DNA of 64,000 nt from NCBI RefSeq assembly GCF_003952385.1, contig NZ_CP034444.1, positions 5,159,001-5,223,000 on the forward strand, in the 5' to 3' direction. Below are positions 45,037-55,375 of this stretch, piece by piece. Origin of the DNA: Mesorhizobium sp. M1D.F.Ca.ET.043.01.1.1. Its GTDB lineage: Bacteria; Pseudomonadota; Alphaproteobacteria; Rhizobiales; Rhizobiaceae. Within the stretch, counting starts at the first letter, position 1; every line of letters begins with the position of its first letter. Under the pieces are notes generated by a model that worked only from the letters and a program-made list of their open reading frames with translations, did no database searches and was not told the origin of the DNA. The translations under genes and the position numbers were made by a program.

Positions 45037-46215
45037 ATGCAGCCAAACCTTAAATTCTCGCGAAGCGAGTTTGCCGATCGCCTCGCCAAGACGCGGAAGG
45101 CCATGGAGGCCAAGGGGGTCGATCTGCTGGTCGTCAGCGATCCCTCTAACATGGCCTGGCTGACCGGCTATGACGGCTGGTCCTTCTATGTGCATCAGGC
45201 GGTCATCGTGCCGCCTTCGGGCGAGCCGGTCTGGTACGGCCGTGGCCAGGACGCCAACGGCGCCAAGCGCACAGCCTATCTCGCGCATGACAACATCGTC
45301 GGCTACGCCGACCACTATGTGCAGTCGACCGAACGGCACCCGATGGACTATCTCGCCAGCGTGCTTGCGGAGCGCCGCTGGGACAAGCTCGCCATCGGCG
45401 TCGAGATGGACAATTACTGGTTCTCCGCCGCCGCCTTCGCCGCGCTGCAGCAGCACCTGCCCAACGCCCGGTTCGTCGACGCCACCGCGCTGGTCAACTG
45501 GCAGCGCGCGGTGAAGAGCCCGACCGAGATCGACTACATGCGCAACGCCGCCCGCATCGTCGAGGCCATGCACCAGCGCATCGCCGACAAAATCGAGGTC
45601 GGCATGCGCAAATGCGATCTGGTCGCCGAGATCTACGATGCCGGCACGCGCGGCGTCGAAGGCATCGGCGGCGACTATCCGGCGATCGTGCCGCTGTTGC
45701 CGTCGGGCGCCGATGCCTCGGCGCCGCATCTCACCTGGGACGACCAGCCGATGAAGGCGGGCGAGGGGACGTTCTTCGAGATCGCCGGCTGCTACAACCG
45801 CTACCACTGCCCGCTGTCGCGCACCGTCTTCCTCGGCAAGCCGACGCAGGCCTTCCTCGACGCCGAGAAGGCGACGCTGGAAGGCATGGAGGCAGGCCTT
45901 GCCGCCGCCAGGCCGGGCAATGCCTGCGAGGACATCGCCAATGCCTTCTTCGCCGTCCTGAAGAAGTACGGCATCGTCAAGGACAACCGCACCGGTTACT
46001 CGATCGGTCTTTCCTATCCGCCGGACTGGGGCGAGCGCACGATGAGCCTGCGCCCCGGCGACCGCACCGAGCTCAAGCCCGGCATGACCTTCCATTTCAT
46101 GACCGGCCTGTGGCTGGAGACGATGGGGCTGGAGATCACCGAGTCGATCCTGATCACCGAGACCGGCGTCGAATGCCTGGCCAACGTGCCGCGAAAGCTG
46201 TTCGTGAAGGACTGA
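45037..46215 (+). CDS. doeA: ectoine hydrolase DoeA (EutD)
   Basis: 392 residues from ATG 45037 (GAGGA upstream); the frame opens earlier at 44953 inside eutC. M24-peptidase-like fold (aminopeptidase P/creatinase) with N-terminal creatinase domain (VSDPSNMAWLTGYDGWSFY) and C-terminal pita-bread domain (GIGGDYPAIVPLLPSG). DoeA opens the ectoine ring to N-acetyl-2,4-diaminobutyrate. Typical M24 metal-ligand motifs are only partly preserved (HCPLSRTVFLG, LKPGMTFHF), as in known ectoine hydrolases. Five bases separate it from doeB. Confidence 0.93.
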   Translation: MQPNLKFSRSEFADRLAKTRKAMEAKGVDLLVVSDPSNMAWLTGYDGWSFYVHQAVIVPPSGEPVWYGRGQDANGAKRTAYLAHDNIVGYADHYVQSTERHPMDYLASVLAERRWDKLAIGVEMDNYWFSAAAFAALQQHLPNARFVDATALVNWQRAVKSPTEIDYMRNAARIVEAMHQRIADKIEVGMRKCDLVAEIYDAGTRGVEGIGGDYPAIVPLLPSGADASAPHLTWDDQPMKAGEGTFFEIAGCYNRYHCPLSRTVFLGKPTQAFLDAEKATLEGMEAGLAAARPGNACEDIANAFFAVLKKYGIVKDNRTGYSIGLSYPPDWGERTMSLRPGDRTELKPGMTFHFMTGLWLETMGLEITESILITETGVECLANVPRKLFVKD

Positions 46216-46220
46216 GACCG

Positions 46221-47222
46221 ATGTCAGCTCTGCGTCCATCGCCGATCACGCCGACCGTCGACTTCGAGCGCGACGGCGTCCAGCACGGCTTCCTGCGCCT
46301 GCCTTACAGCCGCGACGATTCCGCCTGGGGTTCGGTGACGATCCCGATCTGCGTGATCCGTAACGGCAAGGGGCCGGCGGCGCTGCTGACCGGCGGCAAT
46401 CACGGCGACGAGTATGAGGGGCCGCTGGCTCTCTATGAGCTTGCCCGCACGCTCGATCCGAAGGACGTCTCCGGCATGGTGATCATCGTGCCGGCGATGA
46501 ACTATCCGGCGTTCCGCGCCGGCACGCGCACCTCGCCGATCGACAAGGGCAACATGAACCGCTCTTTCCCCGGCAGGCCCGACGGCACGGTGACGGAAAA
46601 GATCGCCGACTATTTCCAGCGCGACCTGCTGCTGCGGGCTGATATCGTGTTCGACTTCCACTCGGGCGGAAAGACGCTGGACTTCGTGCCGTTCTGCGCG
46701 GCGCACACGCTGCCCGACAAGGCGCAGGAAAAGAAGGCCTTCGCCGCGGTCGAGGCTTTCTCGGCGCCGTTCTCGATGCGCATGACCGAGATCGACGCGG
46801 TCGGCATGTACGACACGGCGGCCGAGGAGATGGGCAAGGTCTTCGTCACCACCGAGCTCGGCGGCGGCGGGACGTCGCGGGCCGAGACGGTGCGGATTGC
46901 CCGACGCGGCATCCTCAACGTGCTGCGCCATGCCGGCATCGTTGCCGGCGCAGTCGAGAAGACTCCAACGCAATGGCTCGACATGCCGTCGGGCGATTGC
47001 TTCGCCTTCGCCGAGGATGACGGCATGATCGAGACCATGATCGATCTCGGCGGGAAGGTGGACGAGGGCCAGGTCGTGGCGCGCATCCATTCGACCGGCC
47101 GCACCGGCGTCGCGCCACAGGAGATCAAGGCCAGGATGTCGGGCATGCTGGCCGCGCGCCATTTTCCAGGCCTGGTGAAGGGCGGCGATTGCGTCTCGGT
47201 GCTGGCCGTCGAGGTCGGTTGA
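46221..47222 (+). CDS. doeB: N-alpha-acetyl-L-2,4-diaminobutyrate deacetylase DoeB (EutE)
   Basis: 333 residues from ATG 46221. Zn-dependent M14/AstE-AspA-type deacetylase: zinc ligands in GGNHGDEYEG (His and Glu, about 56-61) and DFHSGG (His, about 145), with GNMNRSFPGRPDG binding substrate carboxylate. It releases acetate and L-2,4-diaminobutyrate, which DoeD and DoeC on the opposite strand then carry to aspartate. Last gene of the plus-strand ectoine operon. Confidence 0.93.
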   Translation: MSALRPSPITPTVDFERDGVQHGFLRLPYSRDDSAWGSVTIPICVIRNGKGPAALLTGGNHGDEYEGPLALYELARTLDPKDVSGMVIIVPAMNYPAFRAGTRTSPIDKGNMNRSFPGRPDGTVTEKIADYFQRDLLLRADIVFDFHSGGKTLDFVPFCAAHTLPDKAQEKKAFAAVEAFSAPFSMRMTEIDAVGMYDTAAEEMGKVFVTTELGGGGTSRAETVRIARRGILNVLRHAGIVAGAVEKTPTQWLDMPSGDCFAFAEDDGMIETMIDLGGKVDEGQVVARIHSTGRTGVAPQEIKARMSGMLAARHFPGLVKGGDCVSVLAVEVG

Positions 47223-47250
47223 CGCCGATCACGGCGCCAGATCAGGCGTC
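47221..47250 (+). terminator. hairpin at the end of the ectoine operon
   Basis: GACGCC-GATC (47221-47230) pairs with GATC-A-GGCGTC (47240-47250), ten pairs with one bulged A and a nine-base loop, beginning at the doeB stop. No T-run follows. It could mark the 3' end of the operon transcript. Confidence 0.35.
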
Positions 47251-47311
47251 GTGCTGAGCGTTGAAGAGGCAAAGCCGCACGCAGGCCTGTTTGTCTGCTT
47301 ACAGCCCGAGT

Positions 47312-48589
47312 TCAGCCACGGAATTGGTAGGCGGCAATGGAGTCCGGCTTCATCTCGATCGAGAAGCCCGGCGCCGCCGGCGGCATGTACGCTGCACTCT
47401 CGATGATGCAGGGCTCGACGAAATGCTCGTGCAGGTGATCGACATATTCGATCACCCGTCCCTCCTTGGTGCCCGAGACGGCAACATAGTCGATCATCGA
47501 GAGATGCTGGACGTATTCGCACAGGCCGACGCCGCCGGCATGCGGCCAGACCGGCAGGCCGAACTTGGCGGCGATCAGCAGCACCGCCAGGACTTCGTTG
47601 AGGCCGCCCATGCGGCAGGAATCGATCTGCACGACATCGATGGCGCCGCCGGCGATGAACTGCTTGAACATGATGCGGTTCTGGCACATCTCGCCGGTCG
47701 CGACCTTGATCGGCGCGACAGCCTTGCGGATCTTGGCGTGGCCGGCGACATCGTCAGGGCTGGTCGGCTCCTCGATGAAGAAGGGCTTGGCGAAGGCGAG
47801 ATCACGCAGCCAGTCGATCGCCTGGTCGACCTCCCAGACCTGGTTGGCGTCGATCATCAGATAGCGGTCCGGGCCGATCACCTCGCGGGCGATCCTGAGA
47901 CGGCGGACGTCGTCGGCGCGGTCGCGGCCCACCTTGAGCTTGATATGATTGAAACCCTGGTCCACGGCCTCCTGGCAGAGACGCCTGAGCTTGTCGTCGG
48001 GATAGCCGAGCCAGCCGGCCGAGGTGGTGTAGCAGGCATAGCCTTCACTCTCGAGGGTGGCGATGCGCTCGGCCTTGCCGGCCTCGGCCCGCTTCAGGAT
48101 CTCCAGCGCCTCGGCCGGTGTGATCGCATCGGTGAGGTAGCGGAAGTCGACGATCCACACGATCTCTTCCGGGCTCATCTCGGCGACCAGCCGCCAGACC
48201 GGCTTGCCGGCCTCCTTCGCCCACAGGTCCCAGACCGCATTGACCACCGCGCCGACGGCGAGGTGCATGGCGCCCTTGTCGGGGCCGATCCAGCGCAACT
48301 GGCTGTCGCCGGTCACATGATGCCAGAAGCGGCCGGGATCCTGCTTGACCCAGTCGAGGTCGAGCCCGACGACCAGATGGCGCAATGCCTCTATCGCCGC
48401 GCAGCAGATCTCGTTGCCGCGGCCGATGGTGAAGGTGAGCCCATGGCCCTTCAGCGACGGGGCATCGGTGTCGAGGATGACGTAGGCCGCGGAATAGTCC
48501 GGGTCGGGGTTCATCGCGTCCGAGCCGTCGAGGCTTTGCGATGTCGGAAAGCGCAGGTCGAAGACGCGAAGATCGGTGATGCGGGTCAT
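47312..48589 (-). CDS. L-fuconate dehydratase (enolase superfamily)
   Basis: 425 residues from ATG 48589, with GAGG eight bases upstream (ATG 48595 also possible). The start TRITDLRVFDLRFPTSQSLD and the stretch GLTFTIGRGNEICCAAIEAL are typical of fuconate dehydratases. Mandelate-racemase-type active site: KLK in NHIKLKVG, metal ligands Asp in MIDANQVW, Glu in FIEEPTSPDD and Glu in TGEMCQNR, base His in WPHAGGVGL. It converts L-fuconate to 2-keto-3-deoxy-L-fuconate. Last gene of a long minus-strand operon that begins with the sugar-binding protein gene. Confidence 0.92.
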   Translation of the reverse strand: MTRITDLRVFDLRFPTSQSLDGSDAMNPDPDYSAAYVILDTDAPSLKGHGLTFTIGRGNEICCAAIEALRHLVVGLDLDWVKQDPGRFWHHVTGDSQLRWIGPDKGAMHLAVGAVVNAVWDLWAKEAGKPVWRLVAEMSPEEIVWIVDFRYLTDAITPAEALEILKRAEAGKAERIATLESEGYACYTTSAGWLGYPDDKLRRLCQEAVDQGFNHIKLKVGRDRADDVRRLRIAREVIGPDRYLMIDANQVWEVDQAIDWLRDLAFAKPFFIEEPTSPDDVAGHAKIRKAVAPIKVATGEMCQNRIMFKQFIAGGAIDVVQIDSCRMGGLNEVLAVLLIAAKFGLPVWPHAGGVGLCEYVQHLSMIDYVAVSGTKEGRVIEYVDHLHEHFVEPCIIESAAYMPPAAPGFSIEMKPDSIAAYQFRG

Positions 48590-48602
48590 GCTCATTGCCT
48601 CG

Positions 48603-49334
48603 TCAGATCGACCAGCCGCCGTCGATATTATAGGCCTGTCCGGTCGTATAGGTGGCGCCGGCGAGATAGACGGCAAGATCGGCGATCTCCTCCGCCGTGC
48701 CCAGCCTTCCCATCGGCTGGCGGACGATGAAGGCCGCGCGAGCGGCTTCATAGTCGCCCTGGGCGCGCATGCGGCTTTCGAGCGACGGGCTCTCCACCGT
48801 GCCGGGGCATATCGCGTTGCAGCGGATTCCCCTGGCGACATAGTCGGCGGCGATCGATTTGGTCAGGCCGATCACGGCCGCCTTGGTCACGCCATAGGCG
48901 AAGCGGTTCGGCACGCCCTTCGGCGCGCCGGCGACCGAGGCCATGTTGATGATCGAGCCATCGCGGCGCTCCAGCATGCCGGGCAGCACAGCGCGGATGG
49001 TGCGGATCATGGCTCGCACATTGAGATTGAAGGCGAAGTCGAGGTCTTCGTCCTTCATATCGAGAATGGAGCCGGAATGGACGAAGCCGGCGCAGTTGAA
49101 CAGCACGTCGACAGGGCCGATCTCGGCGAAGGCGGCCGTCACGGCCTCGTTGTTCAGCACATCGAGCTTGTGGGTCTTGACGCCAGGCGTCTTGCCGAGC
49201 TCGGCCAGGGCCGTCTCGTTGATGTCGGTGGCGTGGACGATCGCGCCGGCCCTGGCGAAAGCCAATGCGCTTGCCCGACCAATGCCCTGCGCCGCTGCGG
49301 TAACGACAACGACCTTGCCTGTCAGATCAGCCAT
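48603..49334 (-). CDS. SDR oxidoreductase, probable 2-keto-3-deoxy-L-fuconate dehydrogenase
   Basis: 243 residues, classical short-chain dehydrogenase: cofactor motif TAAAQGIGRA (about 12-21), NCAG, catalytic Ser in NMASVAG (about 137) and YGVTK (Tyr/Lys about 152-156). The early Asp (ATDIN) favours NAD. Closest in style to the DHRS6/BDH2-like enzymes that include 2-keto-3-deoxy-L-fuconate 4-dehydrogenase of the non-phosphorylated fucose pathway. It lies 13 bases upstream of the fuconate dehydratase gene, whose product would be its substrate. Confidence 0.85.
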   Translation of the reverse strand: MADLTGKVVVVTAAAQGIGRASALAFARAGAIVHATDINETALAELGKTPGVKTHKLDVLNNEAVTAAFAEIGPVDVLFNCAGFVHSGSILDMKDEDLDFAFNLNVRAMIRTIRAVLPGMLERRDGSIINMASVAGAPKGVPNRFAYGVTKAAVIGLTKSIAADYVARGIRCNAICPGTVESPSLESRMRAQGDYEAARAAFIVRQPMGRLGTAEEIADLAVYLAGATYTTGQAYNIDGGWSI

Positions 49335-49354
49335 GTTGTTTCTGTCTCCGTCTT

Positions 49355-49807
49355 TCAGCCGAGCCGGGGGCGCCGCTCGACGATGTAGATATGATCGGCG
49401 GCGAGTACGACTTCGTCGCGCTGGTTGATGACCTCGACGCGTTCGAAGACGCGCCCTGAGTCCGGGCGTTTCGGATCGTCTTCCTTCGCGGCGATCGTCG
49501 TGCGGGTGCGGATCGTGTCGCCGATGAACACCGGCTTGATGAAGCGCAGCCTGTCATAGCCGTAGGAGAAGGCCACCGGGTTGACGACGCTCGCCGTCAG
49601 GCCGACGCCGACCGAGAACACCAGCGTGCCATGCGCGATGCGCTGGCCGAAGGGCGTCGTCTTCATGAACTCGGCATCCATGTGATGCGGGAAGAAGTCG
49701 CCGGTGTGGCCGGCATGGACGACGAAGTCGGTCTCGGTGATCGTGCGGCCGCTGGTCAGCCGCGACGAACCGATCTCGTAATCCTCGAAATAGGTGACCT
49801 GTTCCAT
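49355..49807 (-). CDS. MaoC-family (R)-hydratase-like protein, copy 1
   Basis: 150 residues from ATG 49807 with AGGGAACGG upstream. Single hot-dog fold of the MaoC type. The hydratase-2 motif region reads [21 protein letters not shown], with Asp and His at the catalytic positions. The later [20 protein letters not shown] stretch is shared with the MaoC-like protein at 60879-61430. MaoC enzymes act on acyl-CoA thioesters, which the known oxidative fucose pathway does not use. Co-operonic with the dehydratase and SDR genes. Confidence 0.85.
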   Translation of the reverse strand: MEQVTYFEDYEIGSSRLTSGRTITETDFVVHAGHTGDFFPHHMDAEFMKTTPFGQRIAHGTLVFSVGVGLTASVVNPVAFSYGYDRLRFIKPVFIGDTIRTRTTIAAKEDDPKRPDSGRVFERVEVINQRDEVVLAADHIYIVERRPRLG

Positions 49808-49815
49808 GCCGTTCC

Positions 49816-50889
49816 CTACGGTTTTTCGGCCAGCGGCGTCGCCGGCGCGGCGCTCGATCGATAGGCAGCTTCCACCAGCGCCATCGTGTTCCAGGCGTCC
49901 TCGACCGAGCTGACCAGTTCGGCGTCCTCGCCGCAAGCGAAGCGCTGGACATTGGCCATGCGCCCGACAAAGGCGTCGGGGAACCATTCGCCGGCCAGCG
50001 GCACGCTGACCCAGTCCGATCCGCCCTTGGGGTAGATCTCCAAAACATCAGGCTCGCCGCGCGGATAGTCGAGATTGAGGCCGAGCTTGACGTAGGCAGC
50101 ACCCTCGGTGCCGCAGACGCGGAACTCGCAGGCCTGATGCCGGCGCCCGAACTTGTGGTCGTGATTGATCGAGAGCGCGCAGCGCACCGTGTCGCCATAG
50201 TCGAGAATGGCGCTGGTGCGGGTCTGCGCGACGTTGTGATTGGGATGGCCGAGCGTTTTCGCGTGAACCCCCTTGGGGTCGCCCAGGAGCTGCCGGATCA
50301 GGTCGAGGTAATGGATCGAATGCATGGCGATCTCGACGCGCGGCGCCTTGAGCAGGAACTCCCAGAGCTGCCAGGGCGTGGCGAGCGCCAGCCAGGCGTC
50401 GAAGTCGACGACCTCGCCCAGCCAGCCCTTGGCGATCGCGTCCTTCAGCGCCAGCATCATCGGCGCGAAGCGGAGCTGGAAGTTCACCGCCGCCTTGAGC
50501 TTCTTGGCGCGGCAGATTTCAAGGATCTCGGTCGCCTCGCCGAGATAGTTGCCCATCGGCTTTTGGATCAATGCGACCGCGCCGTCGGGCAGGGCCTTCA
50601 GGACCTCGGCGTGCCGGCCAGGCGGCGTCGCCAGATCGAAGATCGCGTCCTTGACTGCCGCTGCCTCATCCACCAAGCGGAAGGCGGTCACGCCCCATTG
50701 CTCGGCGAGTGCCTGCGCCTTGGCCTGGTCCGGATCGTAGAGGCCCGCGATCGGAAAGCCGGCCTTGCGATAGGCCGGGAAATGCGCATCGCCAACGATC
50801 GAACCGGCGCCGAAGGTGACGATCGGGCGCGGCTTTGCAGGAACTGGCCAGGACTGCGCCAGCGAGGCGGGATCGAAGGCGTCAGTCAT
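49816..50889 (-). CDS. Gfo/Idh/MocA-family oxidoreductase
   Basis: 357 residues. N-terminal Rossmann domain ([32 protein letters not shown]), then the family motif around [14 protein letters not shown] with the conserved Lys-Pro (about 110). C-terminal alpha/beta domain with [18 protein letters not shown] carrying a probable catalytic His. It would oxidise or epimerise a sugar or inositol-like substrate with NAD(P). In this operon it may be the sugar dehydrogenase that starts the pathway (inference), since no aldo-keto or SDR fucose dehydrogenase was found otherwise. It overlaps the mutarotase gene by eight bases. Confidence 0.85.
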   Translation of the reverse strand: MTDAFDPASLAQSWPVPAKPRPIVTFGAGSIVGDAHFPAYRKAGFPIAGLYDPDQAKAQALAEQWGVTAFRLVDEAAAVKDAIFDLATPPGRHAEVLKALPDGAVALIQKPMGNYLGEATEILEICRAKKLKAAVNFQLRFAPMMLALKDAIAKGWLGEVVDFDAWLALATPWQLWEFLLKAPRVEIAMHSIHYLDLIRQLLGDPKGVHAKTLGHPNHNVAQTRTSAILDYGDTVRCALSINHDHKFGRRHQACEFRVCGTEGAAYVKLGLNLDYPRGEPDVLEIYPKGGSDWVSVPLAGEWFPDAFVGRMANVQRFACGEDAELVSSVEDAWNTMALVEAAYRSSAAPATPLAEKP

Positions 50890-51211
50890 GGTGGAAGACT
50901 TCGTCCATCATCGCCCACCATTCGCCTTCCTGCCTGGTCGGCAAAGGCTCCTGGCACGGCATGCAGACCGCCCACCATTCCTGGGTCTTCGGGTCGGCGG
51001 CCATCTTGGCCGCGTCGGCTGCGTAGTCGGTGCCGTGATACTCGAAATAGGAGAACAGCAGGTTCTCCGGCCGCTTGAGATAGATCGAGTAGTTCTTGAT
51101 GTTGCAGGCCGAGATCATCTTCAGCACATCTGGCCAGACGGCCGCATGCAGGCGCACATATTCCTCGACCTTCTCCGGCTTCAGGCCGAGCACCATGCCC
51201 ATTCGCTGCAT
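50882..51211 (-). CDS. L-rhamnose/L-fucose mutarotase-like protein
   Basis: 109 residues from ATG 51211, which has a perfect GGAGGA. This matches the ~104-residue RhaM family: ferredoxin-like fold with the conserved His in VRLHAAVWPDVL (about 22), Tyr in IKNYSIYLKR and the paired Trp in QEWWAVCMPCQ. It interconverts alpha and beta anomers of a 6-deoxy sugar after import. It is one base after the upstream enolase-superfamily gene and overlaps the Gfo/Idh gene. Confidence 0.88.
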   Translation of the reverse strand: MQRMGMVLGLKPEKVEEYVRLHAAVWPDVLKMISACNIKNYSIYLKRPENLLFSYFEYHGTDYAADAAKMAADPKTQEWWAVCMPCQEPLPTRQEGEWWAMMDEVFHHD

Positions 51212-51212
51212 C

Positions 51213-52334
51213 TCAGTTCCTCCGTTCGGTGATGGTGACGTTGAACTCGGCGATGCTGCGCGCCTTGAGCGCATCGAAATCCCAGTCGATGCCGAGGCCC
51301 GGCTCGCTCGGCGCCAGCGCATGGCCGTTCTCGATCACCATCTTCTTGCCCGTCAACTCATCCAGTTGCGGAATGTACTCGACATATTTGCCGTTCGGCA
51401 CCGCGCAGGCCAGGCTGACATGCAGTTCCATCAGGAAATGCGGGCAGACGGGCATGTCGAAGGCCTCCACCATATGCGCCACCTTCAGCCAGGGCGTGAT
51501 GCCGCCGATGCGGCCGACGTCGACCTGGACGATGTTGCAGCCGCCCTTCTGCATATATTCGCGGAAATGGCGGATCGAATAAAGCGACTCGCCGACGGCA
51601 ATCGGCGTCGCGGTCGAATTCGACAGCCGCACATGGCCGTCGATGTCGTCGGCCGGCAGCGGCTCCTCGATCCAGGCGAGGTCGAGATCGCGCAGCCGCT
51701 CGGCGCGGCGGATGGCTTCGTCGACAGAGAAACCCTGGTTGCAGTCGGTCATGATCTCGTAGCCGTCGCCGACCGCCTTGCGCACCGCCGACAGCCGCGC
51801 AAAATCCTCCGAGCCATGCGGCCTTCCGATCTTGACCTTGGAGCCGGTGAAGCCGTTAGCCTTGGCGGCCAGCGCATCCTCGACAAGGGCCGCCGTCTCG
51901 ATGTGCAGCCAGCCGCCTTCGGTGGTGTAGAGCGGACAGCGGTCCTTGGCGCCGCCGGCGAGCTTCCACAGCGGCAGCTTCTGCTTCTTCGCCCGAAGGT
52001 CCCAAAGCGCGGTGTCGATCGCGGCGAGCGCGATTGCGGTGATGGCGCCGATCGTGGTGGCGTGCGTGGCGAATTCGAGATCGTGCCAGATGGCTTCGAT
52101 CTGGTCGGCGTTCTGGCCGATCAGGCGCGGCGCGAGGTGGTCTGCCAGAAGCCGCATCACCGACGAGCCGCCGGTGCCGATCGTGTAGCTGTAGCCCATG
52201 CCGACCGCGCCGTCGGCATCGGTGATGGTGACGATCGGCGTCTCCTGGCTGACGAAGCTCTGGATGGCGTCGGTGCGCTTCACCTTCGGCACCAGATCGA
52301 CCATCGCAAGCTCGACTTTCTCGATCTTCGCCAT
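51213..52334 (-). CDS. mandelate racemase/muconate lactonising enzyme family dehydratase
   Basis: 373 residues. Enolase-superfamily sugar-acid dehydratase: KVK in TGSKVKIGRP (about 166), metal ligands Asp in MTDCNQGF, Glu in AWIEEPLPADD and Glu in AVGESLYS, with CPHFLMELH supplying the His near the end of the barrel. Not the same subgroup as the fuconate dehydratase in this operon, so it should act on a different sugar acid or isomer. It starts three bases before the ATPase gene's end, within a tightly packed operon. Confidence 0.85.
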   Translation of the reverse strand: MAKIEKVELAMVDLVPKVKRTDAIQSFVSQETPIVTITDADGAVGMGYSYTIGTGGSSVMRLLADHLAPRLIGQNADQIEAIWHDLEFATHATTIGAITAIALAAIDTALWDLRAKKQKLPLWKLAGGAKDRCPLYTTEGGWLHIETAALVEDALAAKANGFTGSKVKIGRPHGSEDFARLSAVRKAVGDGYEIMTDCNQGFSVDEAIRRAERLRDLDLAWIEEPLPADDIDGHVRLSNSTATPIAVGESLYSIRHFREYMQKGGCNIVQVDVGRIGGITPWLKVAHMVEAFDMPVCPHFLMELHVSLACAVPNGKYVEYIPQLDELTGKKMVIENGHALAPSEPGLGIDWDFDALKARSIAEFNVTITERRN

Positions 52335-52336
52335 CG

Positions 52337-53435
<1,099 letters not shown>

Positions 53436-53439
53436 CGGA

Positions 53440-54306
53440 TCAACCTTTCACCGCGCCGGAGGTGAGGCCGCCGACGAGGTGCTTTTGCACGATGAAAGTG
53501 AGGATAAGCGCTGGGATGATCATCACCACGGCCAGCGCGCACATGCCGCGCCAGTCGATGGTGAACTCGGCCGTATAGTCGAGCAGCCCGACGGGCAGTG
53601 TTTTCGAATTGATCGAGCGCGTCAGCTGCGAAGCCAGCGCGAATTCGTTCCAGGAGGTGAGGAAGGCGAATATCCCCGCGGATGCGATGCCCGGTCCGGC
53701 GAGCGGAAACTCGACCTGCCAGAAGGCCTGCCAGCGCGTGCAGCCGTCGATCTGCGCGGCCTCGGCGAGATCCTTCGGCACCTGGCGGAAGAAGCCGTCG
53801 ATCAGCCAGATGGTGAACGGCACGTTGAGCGCGACATAGGCCAGGATCAGGCCGAAATGCGTGTCGATGATGTCGAGGCGCGCATAGACGAAAAACAGCG
53901 GTAGCGAGAGCGCGATGCCGGGCACGGTGCGCGTCAGCATCAGGCCGAGGAACATCGCCGACTTGCCGCGGAAGCGGTAGCGCGCGAAGGCGTAGCCGCC
54001 GGCCATGCCGATGGCGATGGCGATGACGGTGGACGTCACCGAAATGATCAGCGAGTTGCGGAAATAGTCGAGGACGGGAATGCCGCCCTTGCCGACGCCG
54101 CTGAACATCGCGACATAGGCATCGAGCGAGACTTCTTGAGGAATCCAGACCGGTGGCTTGGCGAGGATCTCGACTGTTGGGCGCAGCGACGACAGCACGA
54201 TCCAGATGCCGGGCAGGCAGATGAAAAGCATGGCGAGGAACAGACCGATGCGATGCGCGATCGTGGCCGCGCGGCGCTTCAGGCGGGCGGATGCGTTGGC
54301 GTCCAT
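53440..54306 (-). CDS. carbohydrate ABC transporter permease (MalG type)
   Basis: 288 residues from ATG 54306 (GGTGAGA upstream); the frame opens earlier without family-like sequence. About six membrane segments, starting [22 protein letters not shown]. The EAA loop reads [25 protein letters not shown], the form typical of CUT1 sugar transporters. Inner-membrane partner of the MalF-type permease, whose stop is two bases upstream. Confidence 0.9.
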   Translation of the reverse strand: MDANASARLKRRAATIAHRIGLFLAMLFICLPGIWIVLSSLRPTVEILAKPPVWIPQEVSLDAYVAMFSGVGKGGIPVLDYFRNSLIISVTSTVIAIAIGMAGGYAFARYRFRGKSAMFLGLMLTRTVPGIALSLPLFFVYARLDIIDTHFGLILAYVALNVPFTIWLIDGFFRQVPKDLAEAAQIDGCTRWQAFWQVEFPLAGPGIASAGIFAFLTSWNEFALASQLTRSINSKTLPVGLLDYTAEFTIDWRGMCALAVVMIIPALILTFIVQKHLVGGLTSGAVKG

Positions 54307-54308
54307 TC

Positions 54309-55205
54309 TCACCACTCCGCGCCGATCTGGGTGCGCGCCGCGGCGAGCTTCTTGAAGAAATAGACGGTGAAGGCGATCGACAGCAGGATCGAGAAATAGG
54401 CCATCGCGTTGGCGACGCCCATGCGCGCGTCGCTGTAGGCGGTGCGCGCCACCAGCGTCCATAACAGCTCGGTGCGGCCGGCCGGGCCGCCATCGGTCAT
54501 GATCTTTACGATGTCATAGGCGCGCGCGACGTCGAGCGAGCGGATGGTCATGGCGATGTAGGCGAAGGGCATGATGAAGGGCCAGGTCACATAGCGGAAG
54601 GTCTGCCAGGGCGTGCAGCCATCGACGCGCGCTGCCTCGACCGGCTCCTTCGGCATGGCGAGCAGGCCGGCAAGGATCAGGATCGCGAAGATCGAGGTCG
54701 ACGACCAGATCTCGGCGATCGAAATGGCGATGAAGGCGAGATGACCTTCGATCAGCCAGGGGATGGCGTCCTGTGTCAGGCCGAGCGATTGCAGTGCGTT
54801 GTTCACCAGCCCGATGTTGTCGTTGAACATGAACTTGAACTGGAAGCCGACCAGGATCGGCGAGAACATCATCGGGAACATCATGATGGTGCGCAGCAGC
54901 CGCTGGCCGCGGCTGGCCTTCTCGACCAGCAGCGCGAGGCCGAGCCCCAGCAGCATCTCGAGATTGAGCGCGACGGTAAGCAGAAGCACGGTGCGGCCGA
55001 AGGCCCACCAGAAATTCGCGTCGGACAGGATGTTGCGATAGTTGCGCAGCCCGATGAAGGTGAAGAAGGTTTCGGGCCGTGTCAGCCTGAACGGCGTGAA
55101 GCTGGAATAGAAAGACAGGCAGAGCGGCACGACCACCACCGCCGCCAGCACGAGCACGGCCGGCAGCAGAAGAAGGGTTGGCGCGGAAAGCCGCTTGGCC
55201 GTCAT
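54309..55205 (-). CDS. carbohydrate ABC transporter permease (MalF type)
   Basis: 298 residues from ATG 55205 with GGAAC upstream. Six membrane segments, beginning LLLLPAVLVLAAVVVVPLC. EAA loop EAARVDGCTPWQTFRYVTWPF, the CUT1 permease signature. It is separated from the binding-protein gene by 169 bases containing two hairpins, which may let the operon make more binding protein than permease. Confidence 0.9.
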   Translation of the reverse strand: MTAKRLSAPTLLLLPAVLVLAAVVVVPLCLSFYSSFTPFRLTRPETFFTFIGLRNYRNILSDANFWWAFGRTVLLLTVALNLEMLLGLGLALLVEKASRGQRLLRTIMMFPMMFSPILVGFQFKFMFNDNIGLVNNALQSLGLTQDAIPWLIEGHLAFIAISIAEIWSSTSIFAILILAGLLAMPKEPVEAARVDGCTPWQTFRYVTWPFIMPFAYIAMTIRSLDVARAYDIVKIMTDGGPAGRTELLWTLVARTAYSDARMGVANAMAYFSILLSIAFTVYFFKKLAAARTQIGAEW

Positions 55206-55270
55206 GCAATGTTCCAAAGATGGTTGCGCGGCCGGCGATTCGTGTCGCAGACGACCGCATCGGTCAAAGC

Positions 55271-55295
55271 GGCGCCGGTCGCGAGGACCGGCGCC
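55271..55295 (-). repeat. perfect 10-bp hairpin in the binding-protein/permease gap
   Basis: GGCGCCGGTC (55271-55280) pairs with GACCGGCGCC (55286-55295) around a five-base loop. With the nested palindrome at 55328-55375 it forms a pair of strong RNA stems downstream of the binding-protein stop codon. Confidence 0.7.
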
Positions 55296-55327
55296 GCGGG
55301 GAGGATGGCGCTTAAGCCTTTATTCTG

Positions 55328-55375
55328 ATGCATGTCGTTCACCCAAAACGCTGCGCACTTTTGGGCGACACGCAT
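55328..55375. repeat. rhizobial nested palindrome abutting the binding-protein stop
   Basis: Outer arms ATGCATGTCG (55328-55337) and CGACACGCAT (55366-55375, one G-T pair) enclose inner arms CCCAAAA (55342-55348) and TTTTGGG (55359-55365). The last base is also the first position of the binding-protein stop codon. From memory, ATGCATGTCGTT-CCCAAAA...TTTTGGGCGACATGCAT is a widespread intergenic element in Mesorhizobium and relatives. Its nested layout mirrors the element at 27651. Confidence 0.75.
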
